In this document: positions 9,829-20,968 of the stretch, in pieces
How positions within the stretch are numbered: position 1 is the stretch's first letter
Layout: each line of letters opens with the position of its first letter
DNA from: Chromera velia
Taxonomy: Eukaryota; Sar; Chromeraceae
Direction: 5' to 3'
Length of the DNA stretch: 38,226 bases
NCBI GenBank assembly: GCA_018398765.1
Contig: JAHBMJ010000937.1
Coordinates: forward strand, 1-38,226
The notes under the pieces: model-generated
Told to the model about the DNA's origin: nothing
Database searches by the model: none
The model's input: the letters and a program-made list of their open reading frames with translations, nothing else
Made by a program: the position numbers and the translations under genes

Positions 9829-10767
9829 TTAGTTACTAGTACCAAGACTAGGCAGGGTAAGGAGCTCCCTCACAATCTCACTAAGGAAGTTCGTCCCCCT
9901 GTCCGACACCAACTCCTCAATAAAGCCATACCTGCAGATGATCTCCTCGAAAAGAATCTTTGCAACAACCCATGCGGGGACCTCTGGCAAGGCAAAGGTC
10001 TCTGGCCATCGTGTGAGGGCACACGTGATGACAAGGACAAATCGGTTGCCTCTACGGGAGGTAGGCAAAGGACCTTTCACGTCAATGCCGACCTTCTGGA
10101 AGGGTCGAGTGGGGACGGGAACGGTCTGTGGGTTGCGTTGCGGTGCTTGTGTTCTTCTCTCCTGACAGGGGCGGCACTTGTAGACCCAGCTGCGCACATC
10201 CTTACGCAGACCTGGCTACCAGAATTCGGTGAGAAGCCGAGCTGTCAGCTTCTTTGTTGCTGCGTGTCCTGCCATGGGATGATTGTGGTGCATCACCAGC
10301 ACCGTCTCTCTCAAATGGGCAGGGACATACAACTGCTCAGACTCATCTGAAAACCTGTAGAGCAAGCCATCCCTCAACTCGAACAAAGACTCCTGTGCTA
10401 GCACCGTCCGTCGGCGCTGAAGATCCTCCGGAAGAGACTTCTTCTACAGATACTCAAACACATCTTTCACCTCTACCTCTGTTGGCTCTGAACGTCGCAC
10501 CTTCTCCAAAAAAGGAACGATTGCTTGTGTGGGTGCAGACTTGGCTTCGATTACCTTCACTCCTGCCACTGCTGCATTAAATCCTGATCTGAAGGGAGTG
10601 CTCCCATCAGAAGGAAGGAAACAGTGCTGACAGAGGGGAGCGCCTGTGTCTGTCGAATGCTCTACCTGTCTCGGGACAGGCAGACAGGAAACAGCATCTG
10701 CATCGGTGTGGGACTTCCCCTCCTTATGTAAAACTGCAATCCATACTCCTGCAATTTGAGAGCCCAT
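9829..10767 (-). pseudogene. gypsy integrase region, broken and 3'-deleted
   Basis: Integrase inserts the DNA copy into the chromosome. After the RNase H-integrase linker (GKSHTDADAVSCLP), the HHCC zinc finger is present: HHNHPMAGHAATKK, then CRPC after an in-frame TAG at 10216-10218. That TAG sits where this family usually has a second Trp (FW-stop-PGLRKD). The catalytic core shows the first Asp (VGIDVKGPLPTS) and the second (LVSDRGTNF), but the frame ends soon after at TAA 9829-9831. The third catalytic acid (E, normally in a HPQTDGxxE context) is not found. A short tail resembling a polyprotein C-terminus (YSEDDLVVYGSSYN) lies further on, at about 9770-9810, as if the intervening part had been deleted. 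Confidence 0.8.
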
Positions 10768-13385
10768 TTCTCGATTTTTTTATTCGCTAACTTGTTCTCC
10801 TGCATTGCTAGATTCGGTTTGTGATCGGTCTGGATCACCCGCAAGAAAACGGAACTGCCAAGCAGGTAGTGTCGCCATTGCCTGCAGCAAAACACATTAG
10901 CCAGAGCCTCTCGCTCTGGAGCTCCATAATTCAGCTCCGCCCCCTGTAACCCCCTGCTTGCATATGCGATCACACTCTCCCTCCCGTCTCTGATTTGTAC
11001 CAAAACACCCCCAATCGAAAGGTTGCAAGCATCCGGCTTCACAATAAATGGGGTATGCATGTCAGAGAAGGAAAGGATGGGTAGCTCAGTGAGACGGTTG
11101 CGGAGATCCCAGAAGGCTTCATCTGCTGCGGCTGTCCAAATAAAGGGAAGGGGCTGCTTGTTCTCATCAAAGGGACGCAACAGTTGATTCAGCGGATGGG
11201 CAATCCGCGCAAACCCCTCCACAAAAGTTTGGTAGTAGTTGCACAAGTAAACGAATGTGCGAAGGCTTGGACGGTCGGTCGGGGTCGGCCAGTTCTTTAC
11301 CTTCTCCATGTTCTTTCGACTTGGACGGACTCCACGGGCGGATACGGTATGACCTAGATACTCCACCTGTGCCTTTCCAATCTGTGCCTTTTCGAGGCGG
11401 AGCTTCAGACCAGCGGCACGAACAAGGGTAAAGACCTCACGGAGGTCCTGCAAGTGCTTGGCGTGACTGCGAGAGAAGATGATCACATCATCGACGTAGA
11501 CAAGTGCTATCTCTCATGGGAGCGATGCGAGGACAAGCGTCATTGCTCGTTGGAAAAGGGTGGGTGCGTTGACTAAACCAAAGGGCATACGAAGAAATTC
11601 AAACAGCCCAAACGGAGTAATGAAGGCTGTCTTCTCCCTGTCCTCTTCTTTCAAGGAAAGCTGATGGAAGCCCGAGGTGTAGTCAAGTGTAGAGAACACT
11701 GATGAGCCGGCAAGCTTGTCAAGTATCTCCTGGATGCGTGGGAGCGGAAAGAGATCCCGCTTGGTGGCTGCGTTGAGTCGTCGAAAGTCGAGGCAGAATC
11801 GGGTCGAGCCGTCAGGTTTCTTGACAAGAACGACCGGAGCTGCCCATGGAGAATGCGAGGGTTGAATGATCCCTGCACTCTGCATTGCATCCAATTCTTT
11901 CTTCACATCCTCTCGCTGGTGATAGGGGATTCGGTCCTGCTGCCATCTGATGGGAACGCTCGTCTCTGTGGGGATAGTCACTTCATATGGCTTCCTCCCC
12001 ACCTTCAATTCTCCCAAATCAAAACGTCCCCGTGACCACAGGTCTCCAAATTCCCCCAACAAACCCACATACTCCCCCTTCATCTCCTGTGGGACATCTG
12101 AGATAACCTTCTCCAAATCGATCGGAGGAAGGTCCTTTGAAGACTCCGTAGGCATGTCTGCCTTTGGAGCAGTCTGCAAGCGAGAAGAGAAAAGGGAGCG
12201 AAGCGAGGGATGCGTATTTGCACTCTGTGTATTCGAAAAAGTAGGAGGAGTGACTGACCGAGAGTGTGTCGGGGCCTGCTCCCCGGACCGCACTTCCAGC
12301 GGTTTTCCCGAGGACATGCGATCATACCTCTCCAGTCTCTCGGCCGTCTGAGTCGTCTCCATGCTCCAGGGTCCTGCGTGCCGTTTTTCTGCTGTCACAG
12401 CAGTCACCGCCGCAATGTGAGAGGGCGGCTCTGCAAAGGACAGTGCTGTCTTTGAACCGACTATGATTTTGGAATGGGAAATGTTTGTGACCTCAATGAC
12501 TGCGATGCCTCCCTGCACGGTAGTCAGCTGAGCAGGAACAGCCAGACCAGGATGGCTACGGGGGAAGTTCTTTCGGATAAGGACTTCCGAACCATCCGGG
12601 GCATCGACGGACACTTGAAGGAGGGAGCAGTGCCATCGAGGCACACGCGTCCTCTTCGCGGCACACACCTTCGTCGATTTCAGACCATCATCATACCAGA
12701 CCTCAAAGGGAAGAAGGTCTCCCATATACAGCTTTTCCCCCCCGAAAAGTTCAAAAGAAACATCAGATCGGGATCGAAGAAAATCCATCCCAAGAACCAC
12801 ATCGTACTCTGAATTCTCCGTTACCAGTACTGGGTGCTTAAAAATTTTTTCGGGTGCAGACTCATGCGAAAACTCTGCACACGTCTCTCCCACTACCGGA
12901 ATTCCATTGTTCCCCAACGCACTCAAACCGACACTCGCCGTCTGCATTTCATGCTCTGCAGATACGAGGAAAGAGATGCTGATCACACTGGTCTGTGTAC
13001 CTGAATCCAACAGTGCAGATGCTTTTCGGCCAAAAAGAAACAAGCTTACCCAGGGGCGGGCTGCTACCTCAACTGTGGCTGCAGCACCTGGCGTCTCTGG
13101 GGAAGGGAGGACAGACGACCTCCCGGCAGTAACAAACGAATTCGAGTCATCAGCAGCAACGCTACGAGAAGTAGGGACATCTCGCGACTTCTGCGAAAGC
13201 CTGCTAAAATCATGGTCCTCCTCCCGAATAATTGCAGGCACACAGGGAGGAGGCAACTTCTGATCACTCACGGAGGACAGGCCTGCCTCTAAGCCCGTCC
13301 CCCTCTCCCGTTTCCCTGATTCCTGCCCCCACCCCCTCGCGGTGCATCGGGGCACTGTGCGATTCGATGCTCTTTTGAACCACAT
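10662..13385 (-). pseudogene. gypsy protease, reverse transcriptase and RNase H
   Basis: The frame is open from 13385 apart from one TGA at 11514-11516. An aspartic protease motif (ALLDSGTQTSVIS) lies about 130 residues in. The reverse transcriptase runs from WAAPVVLVKKPDGSTRFCLD through FSTLDYTSGFHQLSL and RMPFGLVNAPTLFQRAM to the catalytic LVYVDDVIIFSRS, which comes just after the stop. RNase H shows VKPDACNLSIGGVL, the Glu in PEREALANVF, and IQTDHKPNLAM, so all three expected acids are there. The TGA replaces the residue before EIALVYVDD, often Trp in relatives. A frameshift near 10720 separates RNase H from the linker. Apart from these lesions the domains are well preserved, suggesting moderate age. 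Confidence 0.9.
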
Positions 13386-14473
13386 TGCCTACACCCCACA
13401 TAATTGGGATGCCCCAGCGTATTCCCTCCGGGGACACTTTGGGAAGACGAAGAGGAAGTTGGGTATCCTCGTCCTCTCCCCCCTCTCCCTCTCCAGTTCC
13501 CTCCACGTGCCCCTCCATTGTATCCACGTCCAAACGATGCTGCCATCGACTGCTGTAGGGCAGCCGACGCTTCTTGGTGGTACTGCGCCTGTCTCTGCAG
13601 CGAGTCGATACTTGACTGCAGAGAAGAGATTTGGGCACGCAGTTGCTTGACGTCATTGGCAGACTTCGCGGCTGGAGCCATCTTGGCAGAGGGATTTGGT
13701 CCCTTCTTTTGCTCCTGTTGATGAAGGAACAGCACTCGAGGGATCAACTTGGCGTACTCTTTATGGGCAGGCTCTATGGTGATTTCCATAGAGAGCGAGG
13801 GATAGAGGGTCCCGAGGAAGGGGAGCATACGAGCGTTGATCTCGTGCCCGGGTTGGGCGACCCTCATTTTGGCTTCGAAGACCTTGACATGCGCGTCAAA
13901 GTCACCTGTGGGGGAGAGCTTGAGTTGAGACAGTTCATACACTGCCTGCTGGCTTTCGGCTTCGGTGGGTATGAATCTGTCCAGGAACGCCTGCTCGAAC
14001 TCTTCGATGGTGGTGTACTGGTGCGCGTTTTTGGCCATCCACTCTCAAACTTCCACTCCCTCTGCATGCCTCTCAAACAGGACTTTACACTCCTCTACGT
14101 TCAGATTCCCGTTCCTCACCTTCTTCATGAAGATGGACATCCAAACCACGGGGTCGTCTTCCCCCTTCTTGAATGGCTCCATGACTCTCCGGACGTCGAG
14201 AGCCTTAAACTTGGTCATGTCCACATTGGGAGGTGCTTGGGCCTGTCCGTGTTAGCCTGCCTGCTGCTGCTGCTGCTGTTGCTGAAGTTGGGGTGCCTGG
14301 GGTGCCTGCGGTGCCTGCGGTGCCTGCTGCTGCTGGGCTTGTGCGAGTTGCTGGGTCAGTAGCTGCTGGGCCTGCTGGGCTGCAGCAAGATCTGCATCTC
14401 TCTGCTGCAACTGTGCCTGCAAGGCATCGATCTGTACCTGCAGGGCTGCTGGATCTGGAGGTCCGCCCGACAT
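13289..14473 (-). pseudogene. gypsy gag with CCHC zinc knuckle
   Basis: Gag forms the particle that packages element RNA. The likely start is ATG at 14473 (MSGGPPDPAALQ), followed by a Gln-rich coiled-coil stretch of QQ and QAPQAP repeats. A TAA at 14252-14254 interrupts the Gln-rich part. The capsid-like region continues with MTKFKALDVRRVMEPFKKG, DPVVWMSIFMKKVRNG and FLDRFIPTEAESQQAVYELS. A TGA at 14045-14047 breaks it once more. The C-terminus has an Arg/Gly-rich stretch (GGARGGNWRGRGGRGRG) and one CX2CX4HX4C knuckle (CRQCGSKEHRIAQC), and ends at 13289. Both stops lie in the same frame, so only point changes separate the pieces. Confidence 0.85.
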
Positions 14474-14591
14474 CTGCTGCTCGGCTTCCTCCGCGTTTGC
14501 TGGAAGCGCCGGGTTGAGGTATCTCCGGCCAGAGCGAGTGGCACCCGAAATGGCTGCAAGCAGACACCAATGAGGCCGTCAGAAAGAAAAT

Positions 14592-14604
14592 GCTCTGCTA
14601 ACCA
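14592..14604 (-). other. candidate primer binding site of the gypsy element
   Basis: On the minus strand TGGTTAGCAGAGC lies about 120 nt upstream of the gag ATG. It begins with TGG, as a site complementary to a tRNA CCA end should, and resembles initiator-Met tRNA primer sites (TGGTAGCAGAGG or TGGTATCAGAGC type) with one extra T. The three bases beyond it and a preceding ACA would fit an LTR end at about 14608. No second LTR confirms it. Confidence 0.3.
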
Positions 14605-14608
14605 GTTT

Positions 14609-15560
14609 GTTGAGCATACGTTGGGCTAGCGTATAGGACTACGACTTCTACTTACGTGTATCTACGCAAAGGTCTGTTCNTCTGGTCGTTCATCTTTCAA
14701 CTCCTTCTAGATCGAGAGATTTCAGGTTGGCTACTCAGAACAGATACGATCGGTCAGTCAGACGGCATGCGTGCACGCGTTGTACATATAATACGGTATT
14801 CATCTGTATCGGTCCACTTAAATGCATGTCACCTCTGTATTTGCTGTGTCCGTCTTTCTGACGTCTGTTCTGTCTCTGTGTTATTCCGTTTTGTGTGAAC
14901 TCACTTCTGTGGTATTTCTTTTTTTCCATGTATTCATGCATGCATTGCAAACTGCATGAGCGCTCTGCATGTGCGCGCGGTGCTTATTGCCTGACATCGC
15001 CTTGCGCTTTCTTTATTGCTCAGCGTGCGCGCATGAATTCTTTCTGGTCCCGCCTCGCGCTTTCTTTATCGCTCGGCGTGCGCGCATGAATTCTTTCTGG
15101 TTCCCAACACATAGTTTAAAATGATAGTTAAGCGCAGTTCCACGTTATAGCACACGGGCCAGTCGCCCCCGGAAAGTGGCGCTAGTGAACACTCACACAA
15201 TTAATATTCAGAGACTTCGTTTTTCATTTTCCCCTAGCTGAGGTCATTCACACCTTGGATCTAGCTCGGAACTGTACAGACTGAAAAACACCATTTTAGA
15301 CTACTAAGTCACTACTAGCGTAGCATTATGATTGGCGCCCCAGTCAGGAATCCATGCAGCGCGCGCATTACGAGCGTATTGGAGAACATGCATTAATGAT
15401 TAGAAAACATGCATGCGGAAGTAAAGCTTCATGCAGAAGTAGCAGTCTCTGTAGGGAAAGTAGGATAGAAGTGAAGACTCATGCATAACACTACTTACCC
15501 TATATTAACTAAGAGGAGATCTCTTAGGACGGTAGGAACCTAGCTTCCCTACGTGGAAGC
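14609..15560. other. spacer, perhaps remnant of the gypsy 5' LTR/leader; one undetermined base
   Basis: No convincing ORF is seen. The position next to the candidate primer site means part of this could be the LTR, but no partner copy is in the window. The base at 14680 is N. GATTGGCGCCCCA at about 15330 also looks tRNA-end-like but is too far from gag. Confidence 0.3.
14998..15103 (+). repeat. 53-bp tandem duplication
   Basis: Two adjacent units (14998-15050 and 15051-15103) share the pattern CGCCT-GCGCTTTCTTTAT-GCTC-GCGTGCGCGCATGAATTCTTTCTGGT, with about four substitutions. It has no coding sense. Confidence 0.7.
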
Positions 15561-15699
15561 AGAGCCTTAAATCGATCCAGGAAGGAAGGTAGAGTTGGAG
15601 TCTTTGAGAGTGGGACTTGCATCCCTTATTTGAACCATCTTCAGTACGTGTAACGCACCTTCAGTCAAGTGTGCGCAGACGTGCTTTCTTTCTGTTGAG

Positions 15700-17485
15700 A
15701 TGATAAGGAGAGAAGGGAAAGAAAAAGGAAACGTGGTAGGCCTCCTTAAAATCGTGCTTCTCATCGTTGAGAAAATTCTGTCGGAGATATCTGGAGAGAC
15801 TCCGTATTTCTCTGGAACAACACTGTTGGAGTACGACAGAGCTAAGGAGGATTCTGAAGGGGCTGTGGCCCGACTTTTGGAGAGACTTCATCCTCTGCCT
15901 TCAGGAGAAAAACTGGCAGGCATAGAGGGGGTAAATGAAGAGAAAGGAAGAAAGAAAAGAAAGACAAGACGTAGGCAGCGATTTTTAATTATGCAATGGA
16001 ATCAACGCCAGGCTGCCATGTCTGCAGCGACGGTTGATCCGGAGAGGGAGCCTGGTCAGAAAGAGTCCGCTTTAACCCCTGTGCCCCTGAAAAGTAAGTT
16101 GGGTCAAGATTCGACCCTGGATGAGGAGGAGTCTGGTTTTATGTTACCAGATGGTTCTGATTGTACTCACTGCGAGACGCATGTGTCTGCCCCCGTTGCT
16201 TTTATCGGTATTTTCGCTTCATTCAGCGCAGCGGAAGCAAAAAAAATAGAAGTAGAAGGTCAACAGAGTCCGCAAGATAATATTAAAGAAGTGAGTAGAA
16301 ATGTAGGCCCTCATTGCCTAGCTTATTGCTTCTCTCTGCACGCTTGACGATGAAGTACGCCGTCGCCTCACCGAAACTTTAAGGTCAGACCCGACTTGTT
16401 GTTCCATTGAGAACGGACCCGAAGAGACGGATGGGGAGATGCCACTCCCCGTGCGAACTAAATGTCTGGTAGGAGAGGCAGATGAAGGTGAAGAAGAGAG
16501 AAAGACAGAGAATGGCGTTGATGAGGTTTCCTTCGGCATATGTGTGCAGCGATCGTTGGAGACGCATCCAGGTAGCAGCACTCTTTGCAGTGAGGAGAAA
16601 GTGAACGTGTGTGAGGGAAGGATTGAGTTATAAATTGCCATGTCGTCTGCTCCTCTGCCTGCCCATGAGAGCGGAGACGACGTTGCAGAAGTGGCCCGAC
16701 CGACAGGGTATGAAAATGAAGAGAGGGGGGAGGATGAAGCAGCGAAGAGTCACTTTCAAAAGCCTGCCATATATAATTCCGTCTCCCTTTCTAAGTGAAG
16801 ATCTGAACAAAAGGGCCCTATTGATACAGCAGTAGCAAAAGCAGTAGCCGAGATACACAAATCGCAGGAGATGTATGATCAGGCGTACAAAGACTTCACT
16901 CAGTTGTAGTTGCAACTCCAGACTCTCCGTCTACAAAAGATTGAACCGCCTGCCCAAGTGCTGCAGGTTTTGCACTGGCATCAACTAGAACAGTAGCTCC
17001 AACAGCAGTAAGAGCATCTCGTAAATCAGCAGCGATGGGTTAATACCTTTGTCGACTTGCAGATTGAAGCCCAGATGCCACAACGAGCAGCAGCAGTCAC
17101 AAAGCACCAGTCACAGCTCCCAGAGACTCCCGCCCACAAATCTAATAGAGAGAAGAGGATTGAGCTTCGCTGGAAGCCCACAAAGAAACAAAAAATCCGG
17201 GAAGAGAAGTTGAAAGCACAGATTGCTCGATGGCAGGAGCAGCGTAGATCTAAAAATGAAAAAACAGAGTAAACAACTGCCTGCCTGTGTGAACGAGAGG
17301 AGTAGGAGGCCAGTGAGGCAGCCAGGCTTCACAAAGAGAAGCACAGGGAGTACTGGCACGAAATTCGTCGTCGCTTCAAGGTGGGTTGTTCTGCCGAAGA
17401 GCTGGATGACGTGCCGCATCCAGATGCTCCAATCACGAGGAGATTTGGGACGTTACGGAAGCCTAACATTCCAATGAGTCAGTAA
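15700..17485 (+). pseudogene. Gln-rich coiled-coil protein gene with seven in-frame stops
   Basis: I do not recognise the family. The first part (15700-16290) is open and charged, with a basic patch (KGRKKRKTRRRQRF) and a CTHCETH motif. At 16291 a consensus-like donor GTGAGT, and TAG at 16319-16321, would define a 31-nt intron that restores the frame at 16322; the alternative is a plain frameshift. From there one frame runs to TAA 17483-17485 and is interrupted at 16631 (TAA), 16796 (TGA), 16907 (TAG), 16994 (TAG), 17009 (TAA), 17270 (TAA) and 17303 (TAG). The reading between the stops stays protein-like: EIHKSQEMYDQAYKDFTQL, LHWHQLEQ, EEKLKAQIARWQEQRRSKN, HREYWHEIRRRFKVG. It is probably a decayed retroelement gag or a dead host gene. 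No polymerase lies beside it. Confidence 0.5.
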
Positions 17486-19080
17486 GTGGCATACAGTGAG
17501 GAGAAAGGGAGGAAAGGGCATTGACTTTGACTCAGAGTCATTTGGGTCTGCCAGTAACTCTTTGTAGATCCTGAACGATCGATTGATGTTCCTTTTACCT
17601 GTGTGTCTGTGTCTGAAATTCTGCTCTTTGTTTGTCTGAGATCATTAGGTGTGTTTTTCTCTTCTGAGCCCATTTGTCTGTCTTTGTCTTGGAATAACAC
17701 CTGTCTGTCTGTTGATCAATTCTTTTGTTGGACGGTGAGACAAAAACGGGGAAGAAGGCAGGGCCTTTGCAGAATTACGCCCATAGCATTGTTGGTCTGA
17801 TCAACAATGGGGAGACAGTGAAATCTGCACATTTGCCTCGTCGTTCATCCCATCGACTACGATTTTTCTTCAGGGAATGAACAGATCTCTCTGCCCGTTT
17901 GTACCACAGACACCTCATTATTCCCATTCTCTGTCTTGTCATGCCTTGTGCCCACCTTTTTTTTTTCTTTGTCCGAGTCCGTTGTGCGTCTTCTTAGCCG
18001 CGGGGACACGGCATTGGAGGGAGGGAGCATGTAGGTGTGAGTGGATGCCAGAGAGGTAATGGAAGAGAAGTAAAGGGAGTTGGTGGCGAGTGAAGTGAAG
18101 GAAAGAGAAAGAAAAAGACAAGCAGAAAAGGGTTGTATGAGTGGTTGTAGGAGATAAGAGAGAAGCATGATAAGTAGAGAGAGGTTTGTCCACCCGTTTA
18201 TGGAAAGCGAAAGCGCGCATCCGAGAGAGAAAGAAGAAAAGAAAATTCTTCTGGAAAAGATGCAACGAGGAAGAGGAGAAGAGAAACTTAACCCAAGAGA
18301 GCAAGGTGTCATGCTTTCGTAAGACAGTGCGGTCGGGGCAGCAAGGAAAATTGATACAAAGCTCGGCTCTGCTGACATTGACCGAGGAACCCTCACATTA
18401 CACGTACTTACATGACTCAATTTCTCATTAAGAGGGGGGGGGGAGTTTAGTATTTGTCTCTGTGTTTGCCTATGATAAAAAAAAAATGAAATTAATTTAA
18501 TATATCTAAGAATTAATAATAAAACGAGCACTGCTAATTTTAATTAAATTTATGCTTACATATATACCTATCATGGTGAGTTTTCTTTGTGAGTGCCCTC
18601 TTTCATATATACGGACCACGTCACCTACATAGTACTTAGTGCTTTATAGTGGTTGCTATATACGCATTGTATTATGCAGTGATGATGATATATGATGATT
18701 AGTATGCACTTAACCACTTGACACTTGCACTAGCACTTGCATCATGATATCACTTGCAATGTGTGCAAGCTTGCCGTGCAACTAGCCTGCAACGATGCCA
18801 GTGCAAGTTTATAATTCATTTGACCTGAAAATTGCAGAGTTCTTTAAACAGAAGAACAGGAAGAAGAAAAAAAGGGAATAAAGGAGCGGAGAAGAGAAAG
18901 GGAACTGAGGAACGGAAGATAGGTTTGAAAAAAAATGTAAAGAGAGCCGTAACAGCAGAACGGCCGGCATTCAGAAGAGAAAGAAGGAGCGGACTGTGAT
19001 GCCGTCAGATCGATCGACGTGATTGATTGAACTCCGGTAGGCAGGACTACAGGACTGAAGGATCTTTTTCAAGAAAGATT
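17486..19080. other. spacer, no supported gene
   Basis: 17.5-18.4 kb is strongly purine/pyrimidine-skewed, and the long minus-strand ORF at 17857-18531 is a low-complexity Ser/Leu/Phe reading of it. 18430-18850 is AT-rich with ATGATGATATATGATGAT-type runs and CACTTGCA repeats (about 18720-18800). I see nothing else. Confidence 0.45.
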
Positions 19081-19939
19081 TGAATCGACCCCTTAATTCG
19101 AATAAATCTCCCCCTCAAGCAGACATGCTGCCCCCCCCCCTCCTTCCTCTCTCTGCAAAGATGAGCGATGCAGTTTGCAATTACCAAATACATGTACCTG
19201 CGCATGCCATGCGTACATGCAAGATACATCCATCTATGCATTCTGACGGTCATGCAGTCACAGTCGGTCACTGCCCTCCCAGAAACAGTGCCTGCATGGC
19301 AGTGGCTGCATGTGCCCAGCCTTCCGCGGCCCCATCATTGTCTCCTGAACGCCCCACCAAACGGCCGCAGTGGCCAGAGCCTTCAGCCCACCTTTCCCTT
19401 CCAAGGCGATAACATACAATGTCCGCACGCAAGTGAGCTAGACAGCTAAAGCAACTACATGAAAGGAAGAAAGTCGCTTCACTTCTGCATGGATAATCGA
19501 CGGGAGCGGAAATTGAGATCAGAGCATCCCAACCCGATTCATTCATTCATGCGTGCGTCCTTGTAATAACAGGACTGCGTGGATATTTACGAGTCTTAAT
19601 TGCTACGGGAGTAGCTGACTGATCTTTCTGGTTGACAGCCAGCTTTTCTTCCCCTGGTCGCTTGTTCAAAAAACTCGCAAAAGAAAAACGAATCTAACGG
19701 AAAGAACCGATCCGAACAATCCATCAATCGGAGGGCCCCCGGCCGGCCGGGTCAAGATCAAAAGATTCTTCCTTGCTTCCTTCCTTCCTTCCTTTCTTCC
19801 CTCCGAATGTTCCTCTCCTCTCTTTGCTCTCCTCTTCTCTGGTCAATTCAATTGATTGTGCACTTGAGTTTGGAGGGTCGAAATCCTTTTGAAAAATTGT
19901 CTTTCTCTCTCTTTTCCACTCATTCCCATTTATTGATTT

Positions 19940-19952
19940 GTCAGTCTGTCCA

Positions 19953-20041
<89 letters not shown>

Positions 20042-20050
20042 TTGTCTGTT

Positions 20051-20096
<46 letters not shown>

Positions 20097-20097
20097 G
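19940..20097 (+). repeat. tetranucleotide array (TGTC)n with TTTG interruptions
   Basis: About 40 tetranucleotides of TGTC/TCTG are interrupted at intervals by GTTTGTCTG variants. The interruptions recur in a semi-regular pattern, suggesting higher-order duplication inside the array. Confidence 0.9.
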
Positions 20098-20255
20098 TCG
20101 TCTGTTCCATGCAGACTCCAGAGTCCTCCATCGATCGATCGATCATGTTTTCCTTCCTTCAATGAAAGAAATTCTCTCTCTCTCTCTCTCTCTCTCTCCA
20201 AAGAAAATTATCAGGTGCCACGGCACTCGGATCTCCAAATGCCCCCATAATCCCG

Positions 20256-20258
<3 letters not shown>

Positions 20259-20312
<54 letters not shown>
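20259..20312 (+). repeat. compound microsatellite (CA)n-(GA)n
   Basis: An uninterrupted CA run is followed directly by a GA run and a short GACA run. Confidence 0.9.
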
Positions 20313-20317
<5 letters not shown>

Positions 20318-20933
20318 CAAAGAAGTGAGCAAGACGGCAAGAGAAGGAGGGCCCGGAAAAACATACAAACTACAAACATGCAGAAAGAAGACGCGCGACT
20401 GCCCAGGCAAAATAGACGCAGTAAAAGAAAGAACATTACAAAGAGGGAGAGGATATTTTCTGTCTGTTTGTCTGTCTGTCTTTCTTTCTTTCTATTTATT
20501 TTTTCAGCATTCCTCCCTTCAATGCAGGACCTCTTTTCCTCCTCACAATCGTTCCACAGTCTCATTCTTGTTCCTTTCCATTCATCATTTTTCCTCCCTT
20601 TCTCTCTCCCCAGCTCACCCGGCCCACATCAGCAGGTTCCCTTCGTTTCCGTTCTTTTGTTGGTTCACTCACTGATTCATTTTCGTGTCCTCCCACAGGT
20701 TCTCTGGACTCTTCTGGCAAGAAAGACGCTTCCGCACACACAAATTTTCATTCAAAGAAGGAAGCAAGAGCACGAGGATTGACGAATGAAGAAATGAATG
20801 AATGTTGTGACAGGTCTCTCTCTCTCTCTCCAGGTAATTCTTCTTTGTCGGCCTCGTTCTGAGCTCAACGAGGGACGTGAAGCTTCTCGGAGTCACCACA
20901 CCACACACATAAAGACGTACACAAAAACACAAC

Positions 20934-20968
<35 letters not shown>

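Larger units (their letters stand above)
9620..14608 (-). mobile_element. decayed Ty3/gypsy LTR retrotransposon
   Basis: On the minus strand the order is gag (14473 to 13289), then protease, reverse transcriptase, RNase H and integrase (13385 to 9829). RNase H before integrase is the Ty3/gypsy arrangement. Gag and pol overlap by about 100 bp with pol in the -1 frame, the usual retroelement layout. In-frame stops lie at 14252-14254, 14045-14047, 11514-11516, 10444-10446 and 10216-10218, with one frameshift near 10720. The element is dead. No LTR pair could be matched by eye, so the outer limits are uncertain and one or both LTRs may be lost. Confidence 0.9.

Noticed and set aside
11950-14362. 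Plus-strand ORFs opposite gag-pol (for example 13631-14362)
   Set aside because: Shadows of the minus-strand gypsy frames; the minus strand carries all recognisable domains.
15325-15345. Second primer-site-like sequence (TGGGGCGCCAATC on the minus strand)
   Set aside because: About 860 bp from the gag start and no LTR edge beside it.
16781-16829. An intron that would remove the TGA at 16796
   Set aside because: GTCTCC to GATACAG gives 49 nt and breaks the downstream frame.
17857-18531. 224-residue minus-strand ORF
   Set aside because: Low-complexity Ser/Phe/Leu reading of purine-rich plus-strand DNA, with no motif and no splice partners.
19875-19887. tRNA B-box-like GGTCGAAATCC
   Set aside because: No A-box or cloverleaf around it.
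19807-20250. Long Cys/Ser/Val/Leu and Thr/Asp/Arg/Gln ORFs on both strands
   Set aside because: They are translations of the (TGTC)n array; a frameless tetranucleotide repeat gives open frames on both strands.
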